NCBI RefSeq assembly: GCF_020360975.1
Contig: NW_025408668.1
Span: 4,278,001-4,342,000, forward strand
Source of the DNA: Hirsutella rhossiliensis
Taxonomy: Eukaryota > Ascomycota > Sordariomycetes > Hypocreales > Ophiocordycipitaceae
Reading direction: 5' to 3'
DNA: 64,000 bases
Shown: positions 1 through 12,100 of the stretch, in pieces
Numbering within the stretch: the first letter of the stretch is position 1
Layout of the letters: each line of letters starts with the position of its first letter
The notes under the pieces: model-generated
What the model was told of the DNA's origin: nothing
The model's database searches: none
What the model saw: only the letters and a program-made list of their open reading frames with translations
Made by a program: the position numbers and the translations under genes

Positions 1-2950
1 GGACACCCAGCAGTCCTAGGCTCCATCACCTCTTGAAGCAAGCCGGGCACAGTGACGTCTCGATAGACACATTAGAGACTATCTCTAAGTTCTGTCACCA
101 CTGTCAAATGCACTCACAAGCCCCACGCCGCTTCAAGTTCACCCTTAACGATGATCAAAGTTCAACTACGAAATCATCGTTGATGTGATGCACCTAGGAA
201 CACCACAACCCCCTGTTCTACACGTTGTGGACTCAGCTACTGCTTTCCAGGAGCCAGATTTTTACCGTCAATGTCAGCTAAAGATACATGGGAGACCCTC
301 CGGACCCTCTGGATCGACACGTATCTTGGACCTCCTGATACCCTCCGTCATGATGCAGGAACTAACTTTGCTTCTCTCGAATTCCGGAACGAAGCAAAGA
401 TTATGGAATCAAATGCTCTCAAGTACCTGTTGAGACGCATTGGTCCATTGGAAAGATTGAACGCTATCACGCACCCTCCGACGCGCCTTTAACATCCTCC
501 ATGCTGAGATTGGCCACACCACTTCCGCCGAAACAGTCCTTCAAATGGCTGTTAAAGCAATCAATGATACGGCAGGACCTGACGGTCTTGTGCCTACGTT
601 GCTTGTTTTCGGCGCATACCCTCGCGTATCTACAGACTCGCCCCCTTCCTTCTACCCTCAAAGATCGGAAGCTATGCAGAAAGCGATGAAAATGCTCCGC
701 CAACTCTCGGCAGAAAGACGAGTTAAGGATGCCCTCCATGCACGCAACGGCCCGAGCACGACAGAAGTGCTATCCCTCCCGCTGCAAAGTGAAGTTCGCG
801 TTTGGAGAGAAGACGGTTGGCAAGGACCCTTCAAGATTGCATCGATTGATACCCATAACATCACCATTGACACAGTCAACGGCCCCAAGTCTTTCGATCG
901 ACCCTTGTACAACCGTATCTGCGTGATGATACCACTCTTTCCGACCCTACACGACACAGACCCTCAATCATTCGTTCAGATCTTAATGAACAACCGGCTC
1001 AAGACCCCGTTAAGACCTAACGGACCTGCCTGCCCGACCCGAACCCCGCCCCGCAAGAGGACGCCCACCAGGATCAAAGAACAAGCCAAAGGATTTGATC
1101 ATGATGGCCCAAACCGTAGACCAGAGCTTCTTGACCCAAAGGAGGAAGATGCACAGCTCTTTCCTCAAGCTACGGTCTGATGGCATAATCACCTCTCTGG
1201 TGACCCCTTCGAAGAATCCGATAACAAAGATTACTGACCTCGTTGGCCGCGGTGTATTCCAATTTGAACGATACGATCAAATGAGTCATGGAAACTATAG
1301 AATCTTTCGCTCTCGAATGGTTCGTGAAGTCAAAGGAATCAACACTAAGCCCTACGAAAAGTCTCGACTTGTTATTCAGGACATAACGACTTTGAGAGAC
1401 CACCCTCCTGACGCAATCTCCGACAATTCAACGCGTTAGCCAGAGACTCATCCTCGCTATTGCCCCGGACTTCTTCAAAACTACGGCATAACCCTCTCCC
1501 TCCGTGATATCACTCAGGCATACCCGCAATCCCAGACCAAGCTTTCCCGGACCATTCTTACATGTTGCCCACGGAACTACAAGGCAAATACCTAACAGAA
1601 CAATTATTCGTGTTATTAAGCCCCTGTACGGTATCGCGAAGCCGGGTCCATTAGTTCCGCACATATCAGCAGCATCACCTCGAAAAGCTGGATATGTCTA
1701 CCTCCACCTATGACTCCTGCCTACTGATTTCGAATACTGGCCTGACACGCTCGGTATTGTTGGAATGCAAACTGATGACACCCTCATCCTTGGAACGAAC
1801 AACTTTTCTACCCGTGAAGAAGAAGAGCTACAAAAGGCAGAATTTCGTTCCAAGCCCAAGACTGACATCACATACGGAACAACGGTTGACTTTAATGGTG
1901 CAAGACTGACGTTGCTGAATAATAACCCCCTTAAGAAAGGATCCCTTTTACTTCAACAGAAGGGACAAGCAGCAAAAATGACCACCATTGACCCAAAGCA
2001 ATTGATCGTCACCAGCGCTACGTTGAGGAACGAGCGCGAGCCTCATACATTGCTTCAATTGCTCAACCGGAAGCTTCTTTCGATGTTTCAGTCGCCGCCC
2101 AAGTACAGACCCTGAGGATAAAGATTACGCAATTTTGAACAAGCGACTGCAATGGCAAATGGATCATCAACTACGTGGCCTCACGTACAAACCAATTGAT
2201 CTAGCTGCTGCAAGGCTGATGGTTTTCACCGATGGTTCTTTCGCAAACAACAGGACTTATCCTCCCAACTGGATTCGTCATTACCCTCGTTAACGAGACA
2301 AACCACAAGAAAAACAGTTCGAGATTAGTGGTAACATCGTACACTGGAGTTCAACAAAGTGCAAACGTGTTACCCGTAGCGTCCTAGCATCAGAGATCTA
2401 CGGTATGGCCAACGGATTCGACATAGGCATCTCCCTTGCGATGACTATGAAGATAATTCGGAACGACTCAACCTTCCTCCTATCCCTCTCATCGTCTGTA
2501 CGGATTCGTACTCTCTACGAATGCCTAGTCAAGCTCGGTACGACGAAGGAAAAACGATTGATGATTGATATAATGGCCCTTCGCCAGTCATACGAGAAGA
2601 GAGATAACAGATATTCGTTGGATCAACGGCGCAGACAACCCAGCAGATGCAATGACGAAAGCATCAAACCGAGCCCTGGAACGCTTCATCGATACCAATA
2701 GTCGACAATTCGAGTCGAAGGATACGTACAACGTTCCTAACCGCTCCTATCCCTAATCAAATGATTGCTCCTATCAGGAAGACCCTTCACTTCTTCCCCG
2801 ATATCTACAGCTAAGAACAAGACGTAGGACCCACTTTTTCGCAATAATGACACAGCCTCACGGCACATTCCTAGCCTTAACGCTACTATCCTTTAGACCC
2901 GTTCAAGGTGTTGCTGGCTTCTCACAGCAAAGAAGAGTTGCCTGTGTTAA
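1..2950 (+). pseudogene. Ty1/Copia pol remnant, left arm of inverted repeat
   Basis: This is the 3' two thirds of a Ty1/Copia polyprotein, cut by the window edge. In order it holds the end of the integrase zinc-binding domain (about 40-120), the integrase core and C-terminal part (about 200-1020), reverse transcriptase (about 1230-2110, with the catalytic QTDDT form of the Copia YVDD box near 1770) and RNase H (about 2215-2700, FTDGSF and a later SEIYG motif). The frame breaks many times. The whole stretch is the near-identical reverse complement of roughly 3085-6050; differences are mostly one-base indels in homopolymer runs plus scattered substitutions. No CpA-to-TpA bias is visible, so this copy has not been RIP-mutated. 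It cannot encode a working protein as read. Confidence 0.85.
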
Positions 2951-3126
2951 TGTATCTATCTAGTGGTGTGACCAACCATGGTTGGCACGTGACCATCTGG
3001 AGTCAGTGGCGGCTGAGAAGCGTGCACCCTCTCACGCTGGCCACGTGCCTCCTAGATGGTCAACCAAGACAGATACAACATCACAGGCAACCTTACCGTC
3101 TGTTGAGAAGCACAGCAACACCTTGA
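2951..3126 (+). repeat. Copia LTR at the hinge of the inverted repeat
   Basis: The sequence opens with TGTATCTATCTAGTGGTGTG, the same start seen on the minus strand at 9021. The first 44 or so bases are identical to that LTR; the remainder is clearly related but diverged, sharing blocks such as GCGGCTGAG and ACAACATCACAGG. It lies where the 3' LTR of the plus-strand copy should be. The minus-strand copy has no separate 3' LTR of its own, so one LTR sits between two opposed elements. The downstream boundary is approximate because the sequence runs straight into the right arm. Confidence 0.65.
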
Positions 3127-3598
3127 ACGGGTCTAAAGGATAGTAGCGTTAAGGCCGTGAAGGAATGTGCCGTGAGGGCGTGTGTCATTATTGCCAAAAG
3201 TGGGTCCGACGTCTTGTTCTTAGCTGTAGATATCTGGGAAGAAGTGAAGGGTCTTCCTGATAGGAGCAATCATTTGATCATAGGTATAAGGAGCGGTTAG
3301 GAACGTTGTACGTATCCTTCGACTCGAATTGTCAGACTATTGGTATCGATGAAGCGTTCCAGGGCTCGGTTTGGTGATGCTTTCGTCATTGCATCTGCTG
3401 GGTTGTCTGCGCCGTTGATCCAACGAATATCTGTTATCTCTCTTCTCGTATGACTGGCGAAGGGCCATGATATCAATCATCAATCGTTTTTCCTTCGTCG
3501 TACCGAGCTTGACTAGGCATTCGTAGAGAGAGTACGAATCCGTACAGACGATGAGAGGGATAGGAGGAAGGTTGAGTCGTTCCGAATTATCTTCATAG

Positions 3599-4790
3599 TC
3601 ATCGCAAGGAGATGCCTATGTCGAATCCGTTGGCCATACCGTATATCTCTGATGCTAGGACGCTACGGGTAACACGTTTGCACTTTGTTGAACTCCAGTG
3701 TACGATGTTACCACTAATCTCGAACTGTTTTTCTTTGTGGTTTGTCTCGTTAACGAGGGCAATGACGAATCCTAGTTGGGAGGATAAGTCCTTGTTGTTT
3801 GCGAAAGAACCATCGGTGAAAACCATCAGCTTGCAGTAGCTAGATCAATTGGTTTGTACGTGAGGCCACGTAGTTGGTGATCCATTTGCCATTGCAGTCG
3901 CTTGTTCAAAATTGCGTAATCTTTATCCTCAGGGGTCTGTACTTGGGCGGCGACTGAAACATCGAAAGAAGCTTCCGGTTGAGCAATTGAAGCAATGTAT
4001 GAGGCTCGCGCTCGTTCCTCAACGTAGCGCTGGTGACGATCAATTGCTTTAGGTCAATGGTGGTCATTTTTGCTGCTTGTCCCTTCTGTTGAAGTAAAAG
4101 GATCCTTTTTAAGGGGTTATTCAGCAACGTCAGTCTTGCACCATTAAAGTCAACCGTTGTTCCGTATGTGATGTCAGTCTTGGGCTTGGAACGAAATTCT
4201 GCCTTTGTAGCTCTTCTTCTTCACGGGTAGAAAAGTTGTTCGTTCCAAGGATGAGGGTGTCATCAGTTTGCATTCCAACAATACCGAGCGTGTCAGGGCC
4301 AGTATTCGAAATCAGTAGGCAGGAGTCATAGGTGGAGGTAGACATATCCAGCTTTTCGAGGTGATGCTGCTGATATGTGCGGAACCAATGGACTCCGGCT
4401 TCTGCGATACCGTACAGGGGCTTAATAACACGAATAATTGTTCTGTTAGGTATTTGCCTTGTAGTTCCGTGGGCAAATACGTAAGAATGGTCCGGGAAAG
4501 CTTGGTCTGGGATTGCGGGTATGCCTGAGTGATATCACGGAGGGAGAGGGTTATGCCGTAGTTTTGAAGAAGTCCGGGGCAATAGCGAGGATGAGTCTCT
4601 GGCAACGCGTTGAATTGTCGGAGATTGCGTCAGGAGGGTGGTCTTCTCAAAGTCGTTATGTCCTTGAATAACAAGTCGAGACTTTTCGTAGGGCTTAGTG
4701 TTGATTCCTTTGACTTCACGAACCATTCGAGAGCGAAAGATTCTATAGTTTCCATGACTCATTTGATCGTATCGTTCAAATTGGAATACA
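3599..4790 (-). pseudogene. Copia reverse transcriptase and RNase H, frameshifted
   Basis: Reverse transcriptase occupies about 4790-3906 in at least three frames. Recognisable pieces are ITQAYPQSQT (RT motif with the first catalytic Asp replaced or shifted out of frame) and GMQTDDTLILGT (the QTDD catalytic box of fungal Copia elements). RNase H follows at 3826-3599 with FTDGSFANN and a later ASEIYGMA segment carrying the acidic residues of the fold. Frame changes near 4600, 4330, 4130 and 3900 break the polyprotein. The matching plus-strand arm breaks at partly different places, so the two copies have accumulated independent indels or independent consensus errors. Confidence 0.8.
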
Positions 4791-5024
4791 CCGCGCCAAC
4801 GAGGTCAGTAATCTTTGTTATCGGATTCTTCGAAGGGGTCACCAGGAGAGGTGATTATGCCATCAGACCGTAGCTTGAGGGAAAGAGCTGTGCATCTTCC
4901 TCCTTTGGGTCAAGAAGCTCTGGTCTACGGCTTGGGCCATCATGATCAAATCCTTTGGCTTGTTCTTTGATCCTGGTGGGCGTCCTCTCTGCGGGGCGGG
5001 GGTCGGGTCGGGCAGGCAGGTCCG

Positions 5025-6473
5025 TTAGGGTCTTAACGGGGTCTTGAGCCGGTTGTTCATTAAGATCTGAACGAATGCCTGAGGGTCTGTGTCGTGTAGG
5101 GTCGGAAAGAGTGGTATCATCACGCAGATACGGTTGTACAAGGGTCGATCGAAAGACTTGGGGCCGTTGACTGTGTCAATGGTGATGTTATGGGTATCAA
5201 TCGATGCAATCTTGAAGGGTCCTTGCCAACCGTCTTTCTCTCCAAACGCGAACTTCACTTTGCAGCGGGAGGATAGCACTTCTGTCGTGCTCGGGCCGTT
5301 GCGTGCATGGAGGGCATCCTTAACTCGTCTTTCTGCCGAGAGTTGGCGGAGCATTTTCATCGCTTTCTGCATAGCTTCCGATCTTTGAGGGTAGAAGCGG
5401 AAGGGGCGAGTCTGTAGATACGCGAGGGTATGCGCCGAAAACAAGCAACGTAGGCACAAGACCGTCAGGTCCTGCCGTATCATTGATTGCTTTAACAGCC
5501 ATTTGAAGGACTGTTTCGGCGGAAGTGGTGTGGCCAATCTCAGCATGGAGGATGTTAAAGGCGCGTCGGAGGGGTGCGTGATAGCGTTCAATCTTTCCAA
5601 TGGACCAATGCGTCTCAACAGGTACTTGAGAGCATTTGATTCCATAATCTTTGCTTCGTTCCGGAATTCGAGAGAAGCAAAGTTAGTTCCTGCATCATGA
5701 CGGAGGGTATCAGGAGGTCCAAGATACGTGTCGATCCAGAGGGTCCGGAGGGTCTCCCATGTATCTTTAGCTGACATTGACGGTAAAAATCTGGCTCTTT
5801 GAAAGCAGTAGCTGAGTCCACAACGTGTAGAACAGGGCGTTGTGGTGTTCCTAGGTGCATCACATCAACGATGATTTCGTAGTTGAACTCTTGATCATCG
5901 TTAAGGGTGAACTTGAAGCGGCGGGGCTTGTGAGTGCATTTGACAGTGGTGACAGAACTTAGAGATAGTCTCTAATGTGTCTATCGAGACGTCACTGTGC
6001 CCGGCTTGCTTCAAGAGGTGATGGAGCCTAGGGACTGCTGGGTGTCCAAAGCGTCGGTGAAGTGTACGAATCTCTGTTTCCGTAAGAAACGAGATGGACT
6101 CTTCATCTTTCGTAAGGAAGAACCAGGGATGTCCCCATTTGCGTACGACTGGAATGCTTGTAGGGCGATTAGTACAATGATTAGTACAATTGATGGTATC
6201 TGTGATGTTGTTGAAATAGATACCAAGCCGGTCCATATCAGCAAGGCAGAGCAAAAAGGGAGTTGGGGTTTGAAGGACGTGGAACGTGATCCTTCCGAGG
6301 GGTGTGTTAAGGGCGACTGTGCCGAGGGAGTGGATGGCGTCGCTGTTGCCGAATTTGATGGAGGCCTGGCCGGATGTGGAGCTGTCGAGAGCTACAGAAG
6401 GGTCTTCTCGTTGTAGGGCGATGTACTGAGAGTATCCTGCTGTGGAAAATGTTGCTGCACCTGTGTCGATCAT
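5025..6473 (-). pseudogene. Copia protease and integrase, partly intact
   Basis: The 6473-5901 frame starts with an aspartic protease segment (active site DTGA close to its N-terminus). It continues into the integrase N-terminal zinc finger, with the H..H part in LHRRFGHPAVPRLHHLL and the C..C part in FCHHCQ, and breaks just after. The 5777-5025 frame (250 aa) carries the integrase core, including a DAGTNFAS box around one catalytic Asp, and the downstream integrase C-terminal region. The first catalytic Asp region lies in another frame between 5863 and 5780. A frameshift therefore splits the integrase. Confidence 0.8.
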
Positions 6474-6486
6474 GATACCTTGGAAT

Positions 6487-7988
6487 CTATCCCTGAATAG
6501 CGATCTTCAATAATAAATTGCGAGGCTGAACAACGGTTTGATCCGTCTGATAGACGTCTTCTCCTGTGATCAAATGATTGAATGCCTGTTGACAGAGCAT
6601 TTGGCTTGCTTGCCATTGTTCCGGGTGATCGTTGGTGCTATTGTCATGTTCTTCCCATGTATCTTCAGTGTCATCAAAGCTGCTCATCTCATGACCTTCG
6701 TAGTCTAGAATATAGCCTCCGATGTCCGTGAGTTGTACACCTATGAAGTGACATTGAGTGATATGTTGGTCCTGGCCTTTGCCGTTCATCCGTAGAGTGT
6801 TTAGTTGACCAACAGCCTTCTTGTCCACAAACAAAACACTTCTTCGTCCAGTTTCGGTTACTGTAGCTATGATTGTAGTTACTACGGCTTTGAGGCCGGT
6901 AGTTTCCACGGTTGTAGCTTTGTCTGTATCCGCGGCTGGGTCGTTGACCTGAATATCCGTATCTACCTCGAGAGCGGTTGTTATTGTATCGACGGTCGAG
7001 GTAGTACTGATGGTGTGGATCGTTATGATCAAATGATCCAGCAAAGTCAAGGGAAATCGAGAAGTTGTTATGAGGGCAAGATGGGTTTCAACGGATGCAC
7101 GAAGATCTGCAAGAAGGTGCTCGACGTTATCGGCGGGTTTGAAAAGAGCGTATTGGAGTTCGGGTACTCCACGGCATGCTTTCATAAGCGTTGTACGCAG
7201 TAGAAGGTCTCCTGCGTACTCCCTGCCAAGGGCTCGTTGGCAGAGCTGAAGCTTATCAAAGAGGATTTGAAGCACTTCGTGGGGGGTCTTCGAAGCATCT
7301 TGGGCACGGATGGAGTTAAAGGTTATTGTTGTCCAGTCAGTATGGTAGTGGACATGGTTGACTTCCGTGTCAAAGTGTTGTTTGAAGATATCATACGCTT
7401 GTCGGAACGTCGTAGCCCATGTGATCTTATCAAGATAGAATCTTTGGGCTCTTCCATCAAGGATCCGGGAAAGAGTGCGTGAAATTGTGACGGTTTCACT
7501 TGGATATGAGAGCAGTTGCTTAAGAAGAGGCGGAGCTTATCATCAAGGAGATCGTACGGCTCTCCTGTGTAGTTCCGATCTTTGTTCCAGGTCTTCATAA
7601 ACTTGCTGGATGTCGCTATCGACGATAGCGTTCGGGATGTTATCCGGGGAGTTTCATGTATTCTCCAAAGGTTGCAGGGCCGGATAAGTGTTCGGGGATG
7701 GGGTTGGTGACGGTTGACGAGATCGGGGTTCTGGAAGCGGTAGGAAGTCGGATGAATAGTAAGAGAGGTCGGAGCAGGTTTATCTTGGATAGTCGGAGCA
7801 GGAGTAGGTGCGTTAGGAGGGCTCGTTAGGGTCTTAATAGGTTGTGGTTCGTTAAGACCTTGATGAGGTGCTGCTAAGGGCGTAACTGATGGTGAAGGAG
7901 GTTGAGACGGATGGGGATTAGTGGAAGCATTTGATCCTAGTAATGCTGTCTGCCTCCTGAAGGCAGCAGTCCTCTCATCAAACACCAT
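6487..7988 (-). pseudogene. Copia gag, frameshifted
   Basis: The N-terminal half (7988-7323, 221 aa) is rich in Pro, Ser and Thr and ends in a helical segment typical of Copia gag. The second half (7275-6487, 262 aa) continues with a UBN2-like capsid region. A zinc knuckle is visible near 6840-6800 only after a one-base shift: CFVCGQEGCWSTKH, of the type found in fungal Copia gag. In the long frame the same bases read without the cysteines. The gag is therefore recognisable but broken in at least two places. Related but very degraded sequence continues to about 8600 in the 5' leader. Confidence 0.7.
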
Positions 7989-8789
7989 CTCCGTAAACTC
8001 CTGCTCTGGCCAGGTTTGTGGGTTCTCGATAGTTTGTAATATGAGAAATTGTGTTGCGAATTTCCCTTTGTGAACCTGTGTAGATACCTCTTTCCTTAGT
8101 AGTTTCTGAGGGCTCTCTTGTATTCATTCGGGCGCGGTCCCATGTGTCTTCGGTCCATTCTTCAAAATGCTGTTGAAGTAACCAAGGAGGTCGTATCCTT
8201 GATCACTGCCAGATTGAACGATGAATATGAACTTTGCCACATATGTCGTTACTGCGATCTTGTCCTTTTCGTCGTGTGATATCGTTGTCCCAAAGGTCGA
8301 TATTAATTTGTCGGAATGCGGATGCTTGGATGTCTAGTGCCTGCATCTGGTCGCATATTTCTTCGAGCTGGGCTTCTGGGACATAGCTCGGGCGGTCGGG
8401 GCTATCGTGATCAAATGAATGAGACGATGTGGGGTCGTATTGGTCTCTTCGTATACGAGTTGTCGCTAATAGGAGGTCGAGCGTCGCGTACTAAGTAGGT
8501 CGTTCGCGGCCAGACTGAACTGACGGGGATCTTGCTACTTAACGTCAAGGGTCGAACGTTCTTACTAGTTGTTTGCGATGTGGTCGCCTGTCGATTCCGG
8601 TGCTCACGGCTAGGCAAACTAGCGGGCGATCGTAATCAACAGTTGGAAGGACTTCGCGCGGCTGGGCAAACCAGCGGGAGATTCCTTGTTCTTAGCACAA
8701 ATAACCTTCTTCTGAGCGCTACTCAGGGCCACAGTAAAGTGACGCGGACTATAGCACCTTCGAAGGTTGAGGAATTTGTCTCTTCTACT

Positions 8790-9021
8790 TAGCTGTCTGT
8801 GACGGGCGTGGGCCGGTCACTGATCAGTGTGGGTAGGCACCTGCGGCAGCTGCTGCAATGAGACGGTACTAGGGTTAACCTGTGATGTTGTATTCGTCTT
8901 GATTCTCTATCTAAGGAGGCAGAGGCCAGCGTGGAGAAAGGGGGCACGCTGCCCTCAGCCGCACACGTGACCGTACGGGTCACGTGCCAACCATGGTTGG
9001 TCACACCACTAGATAGATACA
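8790..9021 (-). repeat. Copia 5' LTR (minus-strand element)
   Basis: On the minus strand this LTR begins at 9021 with TGTATCTATCTAGTGGTG. The outer boundary is sharp because RIP-mutated Copia coding sequence starts at 9022. The inner boundary, near 8790, is inferred from the end of similarity with the hinge LTR and from a CA dinucleotide; no convincing tRNA-type primer site was recognised next to it. Confidence 0.6.
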
Positions 9022-9119
9022 TTCCTACAAAATTAGAAGATAATATAGCTAATATTTTTACGAAGGAATTAAGACCTAGATTACTCTATAAATTTAGAGA
9101 CGGTCTATCCTTAATATAA
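9022..9119 (+). pseudogene. C-terminal end of an older, RIP-mutated Copia polyprotein
   Basis: The bases read IPTKLEDNIANIFTKEL followed by a short tail and a TAA stop at 9117-9119. This matches the closing segment of Ty1/Copia RNase H (the IPT.. ..ADIFTK.L pattern). The codons are strongly AT-biased, unlike the Copia copies at 1-9021. The younger element thus lies directly inside an older relative, a nested insertion. The upstream half of the old element is not in the window or lies beyond the palindrome. Confidence 0.65.
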
Positions 9120-12100
9120 GTTCCTAAGCAATTAAAAGGGGTTTTTAGATATTTCTTATGCTTTCTATATCTTTCCCTACTAGGTTTTTCCTTTTAGGTT
9201 TCCTAGAGAAATATTTACTAGGTTTTTATCTATTAAGATTTTCCTAGTAATAATAGGTTTTACCTTATATAAGGTTATCCTATAAATAATTATTATAACT
9301 ATAGATTTTTCCTACTATAGGTTTTTCTATTAGTATATACCTAAGGATTTTTTCCTAAGAAAGAATAGGTTTTATATATCCTATTAAGGTATAAGAATAG
9401 TTTTCCTATATTAGGTTTTACCCTATATATATACTACTATAAATAAATTAGTAAAGAGTATATAAATCTACTTTTGGGAGGCTATAAGGAACGGTGTTCT
9501 ACTATAAATAAAGCAGCTATAATATACTCTCCCGATTATATAAGCTAATAAGTAGTATATTAATTATAGACAAAATCTCATCCTATAGAGCAAGAATCGC
9601 TCGTTATTTTGCATGTTATTATGCATTAAACGGGTTGCCGGTTATCGTATAATCGGGAATCGAAGGAATAGAGCTAGCTTAGAATACTAGCTAAGACCTC
9701 TTAAGAACACCGGCACGACCAACCTCCTTTAAACACGAATATCAGTGGAACCAAGACACTTCTAGATTTACTCGAGGTATCACGGAATTCCCTAGTCTTA
9801 GGGCTATACGGCAGCCTAAATCTGGTCCCGAAAGGTTCTTCCGTTCAGCTATAATTGTCTATATAAGACAGCATGTCCGCTAGTAGATAGATAGAGAATT
9901 ATTAACTTTAACACCTCTTCTATATACTAATACACTACTAATAAATTCCGTTAAAAATCCTACCTTATACTCCTTCTTCCCCTCTATTACGTAGTCTTAC
10001 GTGACTCCTTGATTTCCTAAAATTCCGCTTTTGCTTATATACCTTTAGACTCTCGAAGAAGGCAAAAGGAAATTAGGCTCCTTAAAAATCGAGGGCAAAA
10101 AGCTACCCTTTTCCTTCGAAGAATTCGCATAGATCCGTTAGGTAATTTTATCGTAAAATTCACCCTTCTATATCCCTCTATCCGTACGGTTAATTCCCCG
10201 GCAATAAGATATTCCTTCCGTGCCTTCTTAAAACACCGGAATCGTAAGAGTATATTATAGATATCGAGGGAAGCACTAGAGTCAAGGATAGCTGATTTTC
10301 GTAGGGGATAGTTAGAGGGTCCTAACGGTTGGTCTTGCTAATCCGTAGGGAAGACGAATGCCGGATTTACTATACCAACGATTTTTCCTCGAATTTATAG
10401 TAGCGGCGTTAGTTACTATTTCCTAGTAACTTAAATCTCGTCTATCTTCTTCTATAACGAGGGGTCCTCCTTAAGAGACTATTATATTATTTCTTATAGC
10501 CTCTTTAAAGGGTTAAATCCTTTAGGTCGGTTTTCCTCGAAGACCTACTAGTATTATAATAATCGATGGCCTAGGGATTTATAGGCTAGGCAGCCGTTTC
10601 GCTTAGTCTTTCGTTTCTTCGAGGAATCCTCGTCCCGATCTAGAAGGTCTGCTTAAAAACCTCCCCTTTTTACCCCTTATTGCTGATTTTAACGAAGAGG
10701 TTCGATTTCGACTAGTTCCCTGATTTTTCGACTAACGGACTAAAAGGTCTATTAGGGGACTAGTCGGGCCGGTCTAACTAACGGGACCGGGGCCGGGCCC
10801 GGAGTAAGAGGCGGAGCCGGGGCCGGGCCTACGGTAGCCGTTAAAGACAGTGTTAATGCTCTCGAGGGAGGAGGAGCCGAAGGAGCAACAGCCGCAGCAG
10901 CAGCAGCGGGAGCCGTAGTAATAGGGGCTGTAGGAGCTGCAGGGGCAGCAGGTCGAGCCGTCTAGGTCGAGTGCTAGCCACGAAGGAACAAGACTGCTTG
11001 CTATTATACTCTAGCAGCCTCTTCGTCTAGTTCCCGGCTAGCCTCTCGAAAGATAGTCGAGTAACCGTTACTAATAGGCTTTATTAGCAGAGATATATCC
11101 CGTAGCTACTAGCCGGAAAGAGCTTCTATAAGGAAGTATTAGTTAGCTTCCTCGAGGATTTCTTCCTACTTAGCTAGCTACGAAGAAGCTAGTAGGTTCC
11201 TAGCAGAAAAGGCTCCTAGGTAGGCTATATAGGTCTTCCTAATACGGTTAGTTATATAACCTCTCGAGGGAGCTATTAAGGTCTCGAGCTTTAAAAGCCA
11301 CTACCTAGGAGTCTCTTCCTCTTAAAGAGTAATTAGCTTTGCGGCACTAACGGATTCCGTTATCGCCGTGCGTGCAGTAGTTAGCAGCTTCGTCTCGTAA
11401 AGGTATTCCTTACGGTAACTCTCGTAGTTACCTAAGGTAGCAGAAAAAGCTCTCTATTATGCAGAGGTTAGCTCGGAGAAGAGGGTAGCTCCCTCTATAA
11501 AGTCCGTTGCCCTAGGACGAAGAGGGGGCTCGAGAGGGACCTACTTATTAGAGAAGACTAAATTATAGATAGTTCTGTCTACACGAGCCCGTAGCTCCTT
11601 TACCTACTTATCCTAATCTTAGGGCTCTATAAGAATCGTCCTACGGACCGTAGGGACGGTAGAAGAGTCGATTTTCGTTATCGTTATAGAGAGAGGGGGT
11701 AGAAAAGTCAGTTAAAAATCGGCTTTTCTAGTAAGAGGGGTAAAAGGGAGCTATAAAGGATATAAGAAGGGTGCCTTTTATAGCAGCCGGAAGGTATAGG
11801 AATTCTATTCCTCCCGGGCTTATAACTCTCGTAAAGAGAGATACGAGAAGTGCATAAAAATATATAAAGGTAAAATTAAAAGTAAGGGGTTAGATAGGTA
11901 GGGCAGAGAGATTTAATTTTTACGGGAGCAGCAATTACGGTAAGGGAGTAATTATTATATTGCCTTAATTATCCTTCTTTCCTCTATCTAACGCCCTTCT
12001 TTATACCTATCTAGTATCTTAATTAATAAAGAAGATCTTGCTTAAAGAAGCTACTAATATCCTTTTAACTACCGAGCTTTTTACCGGTTTTTTCCCCTCC

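Larger units (their letters stand above)
3127..9021 (-). mobile_element. Ty1/Copia retrotransposon, near full length, minus strand
   Basis: Read on the minus strand the order is 5' LTR (about 9021-8790), gag (about 7988-6487), protease and integrase (6473-5025), reverse transcriptase and RNase H (about 4790-3599), then a 3' non-coding end that meets the hinge LTR near 3126. This gag-PR-IN-RT-RH order defines Ty1/Copia. The coding region is interrupted by several frameshifts and is unlikely to be autonomous. Base composition is close to that of host genes, in contrast to the RIP-mutated DNA it abuts at 9022. No clear target duplication can be assigned because the 3' end is fused to the opposed copy. 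Confidence 0.85.
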
